A stretch of 64,000 nt of DNA from Microbacterium sp. KUDC0406 (GTDB lineage: Bacteria; Actinomycetota; Actinomycetes; Actinomycetales; Microbacteriaceae), in contig NZ_CP091138.1 of assembly GCF_021582875.1 (NCBI RefSeq), positions 3,348,001-3,412,000 of the forward strand. Direction: 5' to 3'. The translations under genes and the position numbers were made by a program. Positions 26,405 to 35,495 of the stretch are shown here, one piece after another; position 1 is the stretch's first letter; each line of letters starts with the position of its first letter. The notes below the pieces were generated by a model. That model had not been told where the DNA came from and ran no database searches. It saw nothing but the letters and a program-made list of their open reading frames with translations.

Positions 26405-27891
26405 ATGGCAGACGTGTGGCTGGGGCTGGACCTGGGCACGTCGAGTGTGAAGTGCATCGCCCTGGATGCCGGTGGCGACGTAGTCGCGGCCGCCCAGCAG
26501 CGCTACCGCATCGACCGGCCCCGCCCCGGCTGGGCGGAGCAGGATCCGCAGGCCTGGTGGCTGGCGGTGGTCGGCGTCATCGCCGACGTGCGCTCACAGC
26601 TCGGCGGATCCCGCGCGGTCCGAGCGATCGGCCTGGCCGGTCAGATGCACGGAGTCGTGCTCGTCGACTCCGCGCACAGCCCGGTGCGCCCGGCGATCAT
26701 CTGGTCGGATGCCAGGGCCGTCACCGAGGTCGAGCGCTGGCGACGCTCGCCGGGCGACGATGTCGTGGAACGGCTCACGGGCTTCCGCAGCGCCAGTGGG
26801 ATGGCCGCGCTGAGCCTCGCCTGGCTGCGCGCTGAGGAGCCGGCGGCGCTCGGCCGCGCTCGCCACGCGATGCAGCCGAAGGACTTCGTGAGGCTGCGGC
26901 TCACCGGTGATGCGGCGCTCGATCCCACCGACGCCGGAGCCTCGCTGCTGTTCGACCTCGACTCAGGTGCACCGGCCGTCCCGCTGCTGGAGGCCGCGGA
27001 CATCGACGACACCCTGCTTCCGCCGGTGCTGCCCACGCTCTCCGCCGCAGGAAGCCTGACCGTCGCCGCGGCTGAGGACCTCGGACTGCCAGTCGGCATC
27101 CCGATCGCCACCGGCGGGGAGACCAGGCGATGACCGCGCTCGCACTGGGTCTGGACACTCCTGGCAGCGCGGCGATCACGCTGAGTTCAGGAGGGACTGT
27201 GCTCGTGCCGCTCCTGCCCGGATCATCCGTGCCGTCCGGCCACCATCGGCTGGCGGCGTCGGAACCGCGCAGTCAGCTGGGAATGGGCGTGGTGCTCGCA
27301 GCCGGAATGGCGACGGACTGGCTGGCCGGGGTGCTCGGCGCTCAGCCGTCGGAACTCCTGCTCGCCGCAGCGGACGCGCGTATGGGGCCGGGGCTCATCG
27401 CGCTCGCCGATCTCGGCGGCACCCGCACTCCGGTGGTCGAGAGCAGGCCTCAGGGGGCGTTCGCAGGACTGGGCTTCCAGCACGGCAGGGAGCACATGAT
27501 GCGGGCGATGGTCGAGAGCGTCGCGATTTCGCTGACCGACGCGCTCGTCGCGCTCGAATCCGCGGCCGGCACAAGAGCCGGGCGATTGGTGCTCTCCGGA
27601 GGCGGCACCCGATTCGCGGTCTGGCGCCAGGCCGTGGCCGACGCCTCGGGACGCACCGTGGTCCGCAGCGCGGATCTGGAGCATCCGGCACTCGGCGCTG
27701 CGCTCGCCGCAGCCCGCGCGGAGGGCACCGCGATCGCGTTCGACGCGAATGCGCGCGTGGACGGTGTCATCGAGCCCGAGAGTGACGCCGTCGCCCGGCT
27801 CGCCGAGGTGCGAGCTCGGCGCGAAGCCCTCGTCGACGCGGCGCTACCACGCACAGAGGAAGATCACGACCAGAGGAGGAGGTCCGCATGA
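26405..27891 (+). pseudogene. FGGY-family sugar kinase, frameshifted as sequenced
   Basis: The N-half (LGLDLGTSSVKCIALD, LAGQMHGVVLVD, IIWSDARA, MQPKDFVRLRLTG) and C-half (GLGFQHGREHMMRAMVESVAISLTDAL, RLVLSGGG) form a xylulokinase-like protein of about 495 residues. A base is missing in the GGGG run at 27116-27119; restoring it joins IATGG to GDQAMTALALG, the expected ATP-site region. It phosphorylates a ketose or polyol imported by the following ABC genes. AGAGGAG precedes ATG 26405, and the stop overlaps the ATPase start (ATGA). The shift is a likely homopolymer error. Confidence 0.8.
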
Positions 27892-28658
27892 ACGGGACCG
27901 ACAGTGCCGTCCTGCGCGCCGAAGGCGTCGCCAAACACTACGGCCACGTGCAGGCGCTCCGCGGTGTCGACTTGGAGATCAGGGCGGGAGAGGTCGTCGG
28001 ACTCGTCGGAGACAACGGCGCAGGCAAGTCCACGCTGGTGGGGGTGCTCTCCGGAGCGATCTCCCCGACGGAGGGACGGATGGAGTTCGGGGGCGCCGAG
28101 GTCTCGTTCAACAACCCGGCGCACGCGCGCAGCCTCGGCATCGAGACCGTCTACCAAGACCTCGCGCTCGCGCTCGAGATACCCATCTGGGCGAACCTCT
28201 TCCTCGGGCGCGAGAAGCGCAAGCGCGGCATCTGGGGGATGTTCGGCGGGCTCGACCGCCGGGCAATGATCGCCGAGGCCGAGCAGGAGCTGCTGGCTAC
28301 GCGGATCCGGATCGGATCGGTGAAGGCTCGCACCAGTGCTCTCTCGGGCGGGCAGCGCCAAGCCATCGCCGTCGCTCGTGCCGTCTCGCAGGGATCGCGG
28401 CTGGTCCTGATGGACGAGCCGACCGCGGCACTGGGCGTCGAGCAGCAGCACAGAGTGGGGGAACTGGTGCGTTCCGTGGCGGAGCGTGGCGTGCCCGTCA
28501 TGCTCATCAGCCACAACCTGCCGCAGGTGCGGGAACTCTGCGATCGGGTACTCGTGATGTACCGGGGGCGCATCGTCGCCGACCTCGACCCCCGCGTGGA
28601 GAGCGTCGAGACCATCATCAGCTGGATCACAGGAGCAGCCGTGGAGGACCGGGCATGA
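27888..28658 (+). CDS. CUT2 sugar ABC ATPase, single domain
   Basis: This 256-residue ATPase has Walker A GDNGAGKST, signature LSGGQRQ and Walker B LVLMDEPTA. Unlike RbsA, which has two ATPase halves, it has one, as in FrcA-type CUT2 importers. It energises the permease that follows (overlap ATGA). It is third from the operator in the SorC-controlled operon, after the FGGY kinase. Confidence 0.9.
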   Translation: MNGTDSAVLRAEGVAKHYGHVQALRGVDLEIRAGEVVGLVGDNGAGKSTLVGVLSGAISPTEGRMEFGGAEVSFNNPAHARSLGIETVYQDLALALEIPIWANLFLGREKRKRGIWGMFGGLDRRAMIAEAEQELLATRIRIGSVKARTSALSGGQRQAIAVARAVSQGSRLVLMDEPTAALGVEQQHRVGELVRSVAERGVPVMLISHNLPQVRELCDRVLVMYRGRIVADLDPRVESVETIISWITGAAVEDRA

Positions 28659-29731
28659 TCGGCAGCCGGACGCAGGGCGGTACGCCGCTGCAGGAGACGA
28701 CGACGATCGACGCGCCGCTGGACGCGCCGGCGCCCCGCACAGTGCCGCAGCACATCATGCGGTTCTTCGGCAGAGGGGACGGCGATGTCGCACGCGTCGT
28801 GATCCTGCTGCTGCTCGTGGCCGTTATCGGCATCGTCGCACCGAACTTCCTGACCAAGGCGAGCTGGCTCGCGCTCTCGCAGACCGCGACGGTCGTTGCC
28901 ATGCTCGCCATCGGGCAGACATTCGTGATCATCACCGGCGGCATCGATCTCTCCGTGGGCGCGGTGATGGCCTGCTCCGCGGTGATCGGCGCAGTGTTCA
29001 TGCGCGACATGTTTGCCGCAGGCATGCCAGACACTGCGGCGATCCTGATCGGGCTGGTGGTGATGCTCGTCGCAGGCAGCGTTGCGGGCCTCCTCAACGG
29101 ACTGGTGATCACGCTCTTCAAGATCACCCCGTTCATCGTCACCCTCGGCATGCTCAGCGTCGCCACGGGGACGATGAACCTGATCACGGGCGGCATCGAG
29201 GTGGTCGGGCTGCCGCCGGCTCTCGGCACGATCGGAAACACCCCGCTGGGAGGCTGGATCACCGTACCCGTGCTCGTGACCGCAGCAGCCGCCGTCATCG
29301 CCGCGCTCGTGCTGTCCCGCACACGCTTCGGCATGCGGTCGTACGCGATTGGCAGCAACTCCGGAGCCGCGCGCCGTGCAGGCATCAGCGTCAACGGGCA
29401 CCTGATCCGCATCTATGTGCTGTCCGGTCTGCTCGCGGGTCTCGCCGGCTTCCTGCTCACCAGCCGATTCGTGAACGCCAACCCGATGGCGGCGCAGGGC
29501 ATGGAACTGCTCTCCATCGCGGCCGCTGTCATCGGCGGTGCCAGCCTGATGGGCGGGCGCGGATCGATCGTCGGCACTCTCGTCGGAGCTCTGATCATGT
29601 CGGCGCTGCAGATCGGCCTCATCATCGCCGGGGTGCAGTCGTTCTGGCAGTCGATCGCGATCGGCATCATCACCGTTGCTGCCGTTCTGGGGGACCAGCT
29701 CCGAATCAAGTACTCCGGCGAACGGGCCTGA
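28655..29731 (+). CDS. CUT2 sugar ABC permease (RbsC-like)
   Basis: This 358-residue membrane protein has about nine helices and the RbsC/FrcC signatures QTFVIITGGIDLSVGAVMA and ASLMGGRGSIVGTLVGALIM. It forms the pore, probably as a homodimer, with the upstream ATPase, which overlaps it by 4 bp. The first 45 residues are polar and cytosolic. The substrate is presumably the sugar phosphorylated by the operon's kinase. Confidence 0.9.
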   Translation: MIGSRTQGGTPLQETTTIDAPLDAPAPRTVPQHIMRFFGRGDGDVARVVILLLLVAVIGIVAPNFLTKASWLALSQTATVVAMLAIGQTFVIITGGIDLSVGAVMACSAVIGAVFMRDMFAAGMPDTAAILIGLVVMLVAGSVAGLLNGLVITLFKITPFIVTLGMLSVATGTMNLITGGIEVVGLPPALGTIGNTPLGGWITVPVLVTAAAAVIAALVLSRTRFGMRSYAIGSNSGAARRAGISVNGHLIRIYVLSGLLAGLAGFLLTSRFVNANPMAAQGMELLSIAAAVIGGASLMGGRGSIVGTLVGALIMSALQIGLIIAGVQSFWQSIAIGIITVAAVLGDQLRIKYSGERA

Positions 29732-29785
29732 CCGCCATTCGTCTCACCATGGAGCGACGTCGCTCCGCGAGGAAGGAATGAACCC

Positions 29786-30805
29786 ATGCATGTACACCGC
29801 AAGACGTGGAGGACGACGATCGCCGTCCTCTCCATCGCCACGTTGGCAGCCCTTGCGGGCTGTTCGGCTGGCGACGCCTCCGATGGCTCAGGAGGCTCCG
29901 CATCAGATCCCGGCAAGGAGTACCGCATCGCCCTGGTCCCCGGGATGACCACCCACTCCGCCTACCAGACGATGTACTGCGGAGCGAAGGAGGCAGGGAA
30001 GGAGCTCGGCGTCACCGTCGACTTCCAGGGCGCCAACGCGTGGGACCCCGCGCAGCAGCTCCCCGTCGTGCAGTCGATGCTGGCGACTTCGCCCGATGCT
30101 CTGCTGCTCGTTCCGGCCGACTCGTCGGCGCTGCGACCGGCGGTCGATCAGTACCTGGCCTCGGACATCCCCGTCATCACAGTGGATACCGGACTGGAGA
30201 ACTCTGACGGGCTCACCGCGGTGATCTCGTCCGACAACGTGCAGGGTGGTGCCGCCGCGGGTGAGGCGCTCGGCGAGGCGATCGGCGGCAAGGGCACCGT
30301 CGCGATCATCTCGGGCGTGCCCGGTGCGACCACGGATGTCGACCGGGTGAAGGGACTCACCCAAGTGCTGGCGGAGAAGTATCCCGATGTGAAGGTGCTC
30401 GAACCCGAGTACTCCCGCTCCGTCGTCGCCACAGCCGAGAGTCAGGTACAGGCCTTGATGCTCGCGCACCCCGATCTCGCGGGTGTCTTCGGCGTGAACG
30501 GCAACTCAGCGACCGGCGCAGCCAACGCTGTCGTCAATGCCGGCCGCAAGGGCGAGATCGTCGTTGCCGGCTACGACGCCGAGCCGGGTACGGTCGAGCA
30601 GCTGCGGGCGGGCAACATCACGATCCTCGTCGTGCAGGACTTCGTGCAGGAGGGCAAGCTCGCGGTCGAGTACGCCTATGCGGCGCTGACCGGGGACGAG
30701 AAGAAGATCGAGACGCCGAAGGTGCTGGAGAACATCATCGCCACCACCGAGAACGCTGAGGATCCCGACATCTCCAAGTACTTCTACATCGAGAAGTGCG
30801 GCTGA
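29786..30805 (+). CDS. CUT2 sugar-binding lipoprotein
   Basis: This 339-residue protein has a signal peptide with lipobox LAGC (residues 23-26) and a RbsB-like fold (PVVQSMLATSPDALLLVPADSSALRPAVDQ, IPVITVDTGL, GVFGVNGNSATGAANAV). It delivers the sugar to the CUT2 permease. GAGGAAGGA precedes ATG 29786. It closes the SorC-controlled kinase/ABC operon, followed by a strong terminator at 30821-30853. Confidence 0.92.
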   Translation: MHVHRKTWRTTIAVLSIATLAALAGCSAGDASDGSGGSASDPGKEYRIALVPGMTTHSAYQTMYCGAKEAGKELGVTVDFQGANAWDPAQQLPVVQSMLATSPDALLLVPADSSALRPAVDQYLASDIPVITVDTGLENSDGLTAVISSDNVQGGAAAGEALGEAIGGKGTVAIISGVPGATTDVDRVKGLTQVLAEKYPDVKVLEPEYSRSVVATAESQVQALMLAHPDLAGVFGVNGNSATGAANAVVNAGRKGEIVVAGYDAEPGTVEQLRAGNITILVVQDFVQEGKLAVEYAYAALTGDEKKIETPKVLENIIATTENAEDPDISKYFYIEKCG

Positions 30806-30820
30806 CCCCAACTGTTCGTC

Positions 30821-30853
30821 CGACGGCCGGCCCCGACATCGGGCCGGCCGTCG
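30821..30853. terminator. Strong hairpin terminator
   Basis: CGACGGCCGGCCC (30821-30833) and GGGCCGGCCGTCG (30841-30853) pair perfectly over 13 bp with a 7-base loop. It lies between the binding-protein gene end (30805) and the convergent GntR gene end (30877), so it may serve both directions. There is no T-tract. Confidence 0.8.
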
Positions 30854-30876
30854 GCGCGTGCGGGGCGATCGGGCGG

Positions 30877-31557
30877 TCAGGCCTCAGCCGCCTGGCGCAG
30901 CCAGCGCTCCACGCCGGCGATGTGCGCGGTGGCCAGCGACGTCGCCAGCGCCGAGTCGTGCTGGGCGATCGCGTCGGCGATCGCGCGATGCTCGGAGAGC
31001 GTGCGGTCGACCGCGTTCTGCTCGGTGAGACCGCGCCAGATCCGGGCCCGCACGGTCTGGCTGCTCAGGCTCTCGATGAGGCTCGCCAAGTAGTCGTTGC
31101 CGGTCAGCCGGACGATCTCCCGGTGGAAGCGGATGTCGTGAGCGACGAGGTCGTCGAGCGAGACCGTGTCGGGATCGACGGAGGCGACCTCGTCCTGCAG
31201 CCCGGCGGCCTCGTCCGCCGAGGCGTTGCCGGCGGCGAGACCCGTCGCCTGCGACTCCAGCATCCGTCGGACCGCGAACAGCTCGAGCAGCGAGTCGTCG
31301 TCGTGCAGATCGACGACGAACGTGATCGCCTCGAGCAGCAGGTGCGGCTCGAGGCTCGTGACATAGGTGCCGTCGCCGCGGCGCACATCGAGCACGCGGA
31401 TGACCTCGAGGGCCTTGACCGCCTCGCGCATGGAGTTGCGGGAGAGGCCGAGCCGCTCGGAGAGCTCCTTCTCCGGCGGCAGCCGATCGCCGGGGCCGAG
31501 CTCGCCGGAGACGATCATCGCCTTGATCTTCTCGATCGCCTCATCAGTGACTGCCAT
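30877..31557 (-). CDS. FadR-type GntR regulator of the L-fucose genes
   Basis: This 226-residue protein has a GntR winged helix (IVSGELGPGDRLPPEKELSERLGLSRNSMREAVKALEVIRVLDVRRGDGTYV), then an FCD ligand domain (VAHDIRFHREIV, SEHRAIADAI histidines). FCD regulators of sugar-acid pathways (UxuR, LgoR, DgoR types) bind the pathway acid. It is divergent from the fuconolactonase gene; ACATCGGATGT-like sites recur before it, before the fuconate dehydratase and before rbsA, defining a probable regulon. The start is ATG 31557. Confidence 0.88.
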   Translation of the reverse strand: MAVTDEAIEKIKAMIVSGELGPGDRLPPEKELSERLGLSRNSMREAVKALEVIRVLDVRRGDGTYVTSLEPHLLLEAITFVVDLHDDDSLLELFAVRRMLESQATGLAAGNASADEAAGLQDEVASVDPDTVSLDDLVAHDIRFHREIVRLTGNDYLASLIESLSSQTVRARIWRGLTEQNAVDRTLSEHRAIADAIAQHDSALATSLATAHIAGVERWLRQAAEA

Positions 31558-31560
31558 GGC

Positions 31561-31587
31561 GACATCCTTGCACAGTGATCGGATGTC
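31561..31587. promoter_or_regulatory. GntR operator region, lactonase promoter
   Basis: GACATCC (31561-31567) and GGATGTC (31581-31587) are perfect inverted arms 13 bp apart. Within the region TGATCGGATGT (31576-31586) matches 9 of 11 bases of the palindrome ACATCGGATGT at 37571. It lies between the GntR gene and the divergent lactonase/sulfatase genes. Confidence 0.6.
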
Positions 31588-31626
31588 TGCGGCAGGCCTT
31601 CGTGTCGGGTGCGGCAGGATGGGGGC

Positions 31627-32508
31627 ATGCGCGTCGTCGACTCCCATCTGCACCTCTGGGACCCCGAGGTCCTCACCTACACGTGGCTGGAAGGAGACCT
31701 CGACACCGCCTATGCCGCGGAACAGCTCCTTGACGACCAGATCGAGGACGTCGACGAGCAGGTCGCGATCTTCGTGCAGTCCGATCCCGTCGAGAGGCAG
31801 GCGATCGACGAGGTGCGCTGGGTGGACTCGATCGCCCTCGAGGCCGGCGTCGTCGCGATCGTCGCCGGCGCCCGGCTGGACCGCGGACGCAGGACCGTGA
31901 AGCACCTCGATGCCCTGGCCGCCTTCGAGCGTGTCGTCGGGGTGCGGCACCTGCTGCAGGGCGAGAAGGACGGGTTCGCCCGGTCCGCCGACTTCATCGA
32001 GGGCGCCCGCGCCGTGGCATCCCGGGGATGGACCTTCGACGCCTGCGTGCGCGACCGCCAGATCCCCGACGTGACGGCGCTCGCCGAGGCCGTGCCGGAT
32101 CTGCGCATCGTGCTCGACCACCTCGGGAAGCCTGCCGTCGGAACCGATGACGCGCCACTGCGCCCGAGCGCCGAATGGCGCCGTGACATCGCCGACCTCG
32201 CGCGCCATCCGCAGGTGTACGTCAAGCTCTCCGGTCTGCCCGCTGAGGCCGGCGGGCACTGGGATGAGGACCAGCTGGAGCCCTTCCTGGACGTCGTGGC
32301 CGGCGCCTTCGGCGAGGACCGGCTGATGTGGGGGAGCGACTGGCCGGTGTCGGCTGTGCACGCCGCCACGGACGGTGGCGAGGACTTCTTCATGGAAGGC
32401 CTGCGGGACGACTGGTGCCACACGGTCGCCGACTGGGCCGCGGACCGGGGCTTCGACAGCGACAAGGTGCTCTGGGCCAACGCGCTGGCGTTCTACGGCA
32501 TCCGCTGA
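31627..32508 (+). CDS. L-fucono-lactonase (amidohydrolase, COG3618)
   Basis: This 293-residue amidohydrolase-fold protein opens with the metal motif VVDSHLHLWDP, has IVLDHLGKPAV for the third metal/catalytic region, and ends with LMWGSDWPVS, whose Asp is catalytic. This is the L-fuconolactonase / galactonolactonase group, hydrolysing L-fucono-1,5-lactone to L-fuconate. Full pathway partners lie within 8 kb (dehydratase, dehydrogenases, hydrolase, mutarotase), which supports the assignment. The start is ATG 31627; the sulfatase follows by 27 bp. Confidence 0.85.
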   Translation: MRVVDSHLHLWDPEVLTYTWLEGDLDTAYAAEQLLDDQIEDVDEQVAIFVQSDPVERQAIDEVRWVDSIALEAGVVAIVAGARLDRGRRTVKHLDALAAFERVVGVRHLLQGEKDGFARSADFIEGARAVASRGWTFDACVRDRQIPDVTALAEAVPDLRIVLDHLGKPAVGTDDAPLRPSAEWRRDIADLARHPQVYVKLSGLPAEAGGHWDEDQLEPFLDVVAGAFGEDRLMWGSDWPVSAVHAATDGGEDFFMEGLRDDWCHTVADWAADRGFDSDKVLWANALAFYGIR

Positions 32509-32535
32509 CCGGCGCCGCGCGGTAGCGTGCTGATC

Positions 32536-34053
32536 ATGCCCGCATCGTCGAACGTCGTCCTCATCTGCGTCGATCAGTGGCGGGGCGACTGTCTCTCCGC
32601 GGCCGGGCATCCGATCGTGCGCACGCCGTACCTCGATGCGCTCGCCGCGCGAGGTGTGCGGTTCTCGAACGCGTACTCGGCGACGCCGACCTGCGTGCCG
32701 GCACGGATGGCGCTGCTGACTGGGCTGTCGCAGGAGCATCACCGCCGGGTCGGATACGTCGACGGAGTCGACTTCGACATCGCCGAGACACTGCCGCGAT
32801 CACTCGCCGCCGGCGGCTACCAGACCCAGGCCATCGGCAAGATGCACTACTCGCCGGAGCGGGTGCGGATCGGATTCGACGATGTCATCCTGCACGACGG
32901 CTATCTGCATCACTCCCGGCGACGCGAGAGGGATGCCCGGTTCTACGACGACTACCTGACCTGGCTGCGCGCGCAGGCGGGCTCGTCGGCCGTCGACGAC
33001 TATCTGGAGAACGGGATCAACTGCAACTCCGTCGTCGCCCGGCCATGGGACAAGCCCGAGCGGCTGCATCCGACGAACTGGGTCGTGACCGAGGCGGAGA
33101 ACTGGCTGTACCGTCGTGACCCCACCAGGCCGTTCTTCCTGTACCTGTCGTTCCACCGGCCGCACGCGCCCTACGATCCGCCCGCGTGGGCGTTCGAGCA
33201 GTACCTGGATGCTCCCGCGGTCGAGCCTCCCGTCGGTGACTGGGCAGGCGAGTTCGACCACCTGCGCAACGACGCCCTGCCCGACGCGAACGTCGCGCAA
33301 TACGACGCGCGCACCGCGCACCGGGCGCGCGCCGGGTACTACGGCCACATCAGCCACATCGACGCGCAGATCAACCGGTTCCTCGAGATCCTCGCCGAGT
33401 TCGGCGTCGCCGACGACACCTACATCCTGTTCACCTCCGACCACGGCGACATGCTTGGCGACCACCACCTGTGGCGCAAGGGGTATCCGTATGAGGGGTC
33501 TGCGCGCGTGCCGATGATCCTCGCCGGGCCCACGATCGATGCGCAGCAGGTCAGCGACGAGATCGTCGAGCTGCGCGATGTGATGCCGACCCTGCTGGCC
33601 TGTGCGGGGGTTCCGGTGCCGGAGGATGTCGACGGGCGCGATCTCGGTTCCGCGGTCGCGCGGAGAGACGCGGCGCCATGGACCGGACAGCCGGCACCGG
33701 CCGGTGAACGGCCTGCGGCTGTGCCTTCCGCGGTACTGCCGGACGACGAGCCGCACCTACACGGCGAGCACATCGCTCTCGGGCACTCGATGCAGTGGAT
33801 CCGCACGGGCCGCTGGAAGTACGTCTGGCTGTCCGCAAGCGGCGCCGAGCAGCTGTTCGACCTGGTCGCCGATCCGCACGAGCGGCACGATCTGTCGGCG
33901 GATCCTGTTGCGGCATCCGCTCTGCAGGCGTGCCGCGCGCGGCTGATCGCCGACCTGCGCGGCCGTCCCGAGGGGTTCGTCGAAGGCGACGCGCTGGTGC
34001 CGGGCCGCCCGGTGCAGCCGGTGCTCGCCCGGCCGCACGAGCGCGTCGCCTGA
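32536..34053 (+). CDS. Cysteine-type sulfatase
   Basis: This 505-residue arylsulfatase-family enzyme has the formylglycine signature C53-V-P-A-R57 (ATPTCVPARMALLTG). Metal-binding and active-site blocks are NVVLICVDQWRGD, AIGKMHYSP, HRPHAPYDPP and LFTSDHGDMLGDH. No signal peptide is seen, so it acts in the cytosol; it needs a formylglycine-generating enzyme encoded elsewhere. It follows the fuconolactonase by 27 bp, which suggests removal of sulfate from an imported sulfated sugar such as sulfated fucose. The start is ATG 32536; an in-frame GTG lies at 32527. It could equally be a phosphonate hydrolase relative. Confidence 0.82.
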   Translation: MPASSNVVLICVDQWRGDCLSAAGHPIVRTPYLDALAARGVRFSNAYSATPTCVPARMALLTGLSQEHHRRVGYVDGVDFDIAETLPRSLAAGGYQTQAIGKMHYSPERVRIGFDDVILHDGYLHHSRRRERDARFYDDYLTWLRAQAGSSAVDDYLENGINCNSVVARPWDKPERLHPTNWVVTEAENWLYRRDPTRPFFLYLSFHRPHAPYDPPAWAFEQYLDAPAVEPPVGDWAGEFDHLRNDALPDANVAQYDARTAHRARAGYYGHISHIDAQINRFLEILAEFGVADDTYILFTSDHGDMLGDHHLWRKGYPYEGSARVPMILAGPTIDAQQVSDEIVELRDVMPTLLACAGVPVPEDVDGRDLGSAVARRDAAPWTGQPAPAGERPAAVPSAVLPDDEPHLHGEHIALGHSMQWIRTGRWKYVWLSASGAEQLFDLVADPHERHDLSADPVAASALQACRARLIADLRGRPEGFVEGDALVPGRPVQPVLARPHERVA

Positions 34054-34103
34054 CCGGCGCCTGCGGCGCCTGCGGCGCGGCGGCCGTCAGCGCGCGTCGC
34101 TCA

Positions 34104-34377
34104 GGTCGCAGTTCATCCCGTTGTCGGGCGCGCGTCCGCGCTCTGGTCGCAGTTTGTCCCGTTTCTCGGCGTACAGAGCGTGACGAAGTGCGATCCGGAT
34201 GCCGGGGGCGCCGTTTCCGGGTCGAAGCGCGACCTGAGTTCGGGGGCGCTCGGCTGGGGTGCGGGGAAGGGCCGTCCGTCGTCCCGGTGGCAGTTGGTCC
34301 CGCTTCCCGGCGCGCGTCTACGTTCGGGTCGCAGTTCGTCCAGCTTTCCGGCGTTCAGAGCGTGACGAAGTGCGACC
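34104..34377. repeat. Cluster of about 50-bp imperfect palindromes, left of endonuclease-like gene
   Basis: This gene-free stretch (34054-34392) is filled by a repeat whose left arm is GGTCGCAGTTCGTCCCG and right arm GCGTGACGAAGTGCGACC. The arms are near inverted copies, so a full unit folds into a hairpin. Full units lie at 34145-34196 and 34327-34377. Lone or degenerate arms lie at 34104-34120 (left), 34221-34234 (right) and 34286-34302 (left). The same family lies on the other side of the neighbouring gene, at 35496-35771. Confidence 0.85.
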
Positions 34378-34392
34378 GGGATGCCGGAGCGA

Positions 34393-35367
34393 TCAGCGCC
34401 GCAGAGCGTGACGAATGCGGGCGAGGACATTCTCGGTGCGGGACGCGCTGGTGACTTCGATCACGATCCAGCCTGCGGCGCGAAGCGCGGCGATCCGCTC
34501 CACATCCGCCGCGTACCGTCCGCTGTGCAGTGCGCCGTGGTACTCGATCGCGATCTTCCGGTCGGGGTAGGCGAGATCGACGCATCCGAGGAACCGACCA
34601 TGATCGTCGTAGACGTCCTGGTTGAGCAGCGGCTCGGGCAGGCCGGCGAAGACGATGTCCAAGCGGAGTCGTGATTCCCGAGGCGACCAGGAGTCCTCGC
34701 GAACGAGTTCGACCGCTTCGCGCAGTCGGCGGACGTGCCCCCATCGCCCAGCCGACACGGTGGCGCGCAGATCATCGATGGTCGTGAAAGGCGCTCGCCC
34801 GACTTCCTTCCTGCCATAGCCCGGCCGCCGGACGCGGCACAGGAAGTCGCCGAGCGCGACCAGGTCGAATATGCTCCAGGTGCCGAGTTGGGCCCACATC
34901 GTGGGCGATGTGGCGATCGCGACGCCGTCCATGACAGCGGCCTGCGCGAACCTCGGGTCCGCGCGATGGCCGCGGACGCCGGCCGCCCGTACGAGCGCGC
35001 CGTCACCGAAGGTGCTCACGTGGACGGGCAGCGCCCGGCCTTCTGCGGGTTCCTCCTTCCCCTCGTCGACGACCCAGACGAGGGGAAGTGGGCCGCCGCG
35101 CATCGCGACCGCGCTCTCGTGGCTGACGAACTGGCCAGCACTAAGACGGGGAACGTACTCCCATGCGCGGATGCGCCGCTCGGCAGCCTGCCGTGCGTAG
35201 GGGTCGAGGGCGTGGTGGTTCGTCTCTACGGGCTTCGCGCGGACGCCCCGGAACGGGATCGCGACGTCGCGGCGATGCAGGCGGCCACGGTTCACTCCTG
35301 CTGCGGCGGCATCCTGCACCGTGAATCGCGATCCGAGCGACGCGGGGAGGGGCTGTGGGGTTCGCAT
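34393..35367 (-). CDS. DUF559/Vsr-fold endonuclease-domain protein
   Basis: This 324-residue protein has an N-terminal part resembling actinobacterial AbiEi-like proteins (GVNRGRLHRRDV, FVSHESAVAMRGGPLPLV). Its C-terminal domain is of the Vsr/DUF559 nuclease fold (SPRESRLRLDIVFAGLPEPLLNQDV..., CVDLAYPDRKIAIEYHGALHSGRYAADVERIAALRAAGWIVIEV). The E-x-R and D-L-A-Y-P...E-Y pattern places acidic metal ligands as in PD-(D/E)XK nucleases. The function is unknown; defence or DNA-repair roles are guesses. Codons are less GC-biased than in neighbours. It is flanked on both sides by one repeat family, and its own last codons resemble the repeat's right arm. Confidence 0.75.
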   Translation of the reverse strand: MRTPQPLPASLGSRFTVQDAAAAGVNRGRLHRRDVAIPFRGVRAKPVETNHHALDPYARQAAERRIRAWEYVPRLSAGQFVSHESAVAMRGGPLPLVWVVDEGKEEPAEGRALPVHVSTFGDGALVRAAGVRGHRADPRFAQAAVMDGVAIATSPTMWAQLGTWSIFDLVALGDFLCRVRRPGYGRKEVGRAPFTTIDDLRATVSAGRWGHVRRLREAVELVREDSWSPRESRLRLDIVFAGLPEPLLNQDVYDDHGRFLGCVDLAYPDRKIAIEYHGALHSGRYAADVERIAALRAAGWIVIEVTSASRTENVLARIRHALRR

Positions 35368-35495
35368 CGCCCCACGTTGGCACTGGTGGCTGGCGGGACG
35401 GCGCCATCCACAGTGCGATCTCAAGGAGACGGGTTGTGGAGGACGAGTCAAAACGATCCTGATCGATCTCGTCACCGGCATCCGCCGCCCCCTCG

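Noticed and set aside
34113..34430. Small minus-strand protein with repeated SHFVTL and GTNC segments
   Set aside because: The repeated peptide is just translation of the palindromic repeats; no ribosome site or homology pattern supports it.
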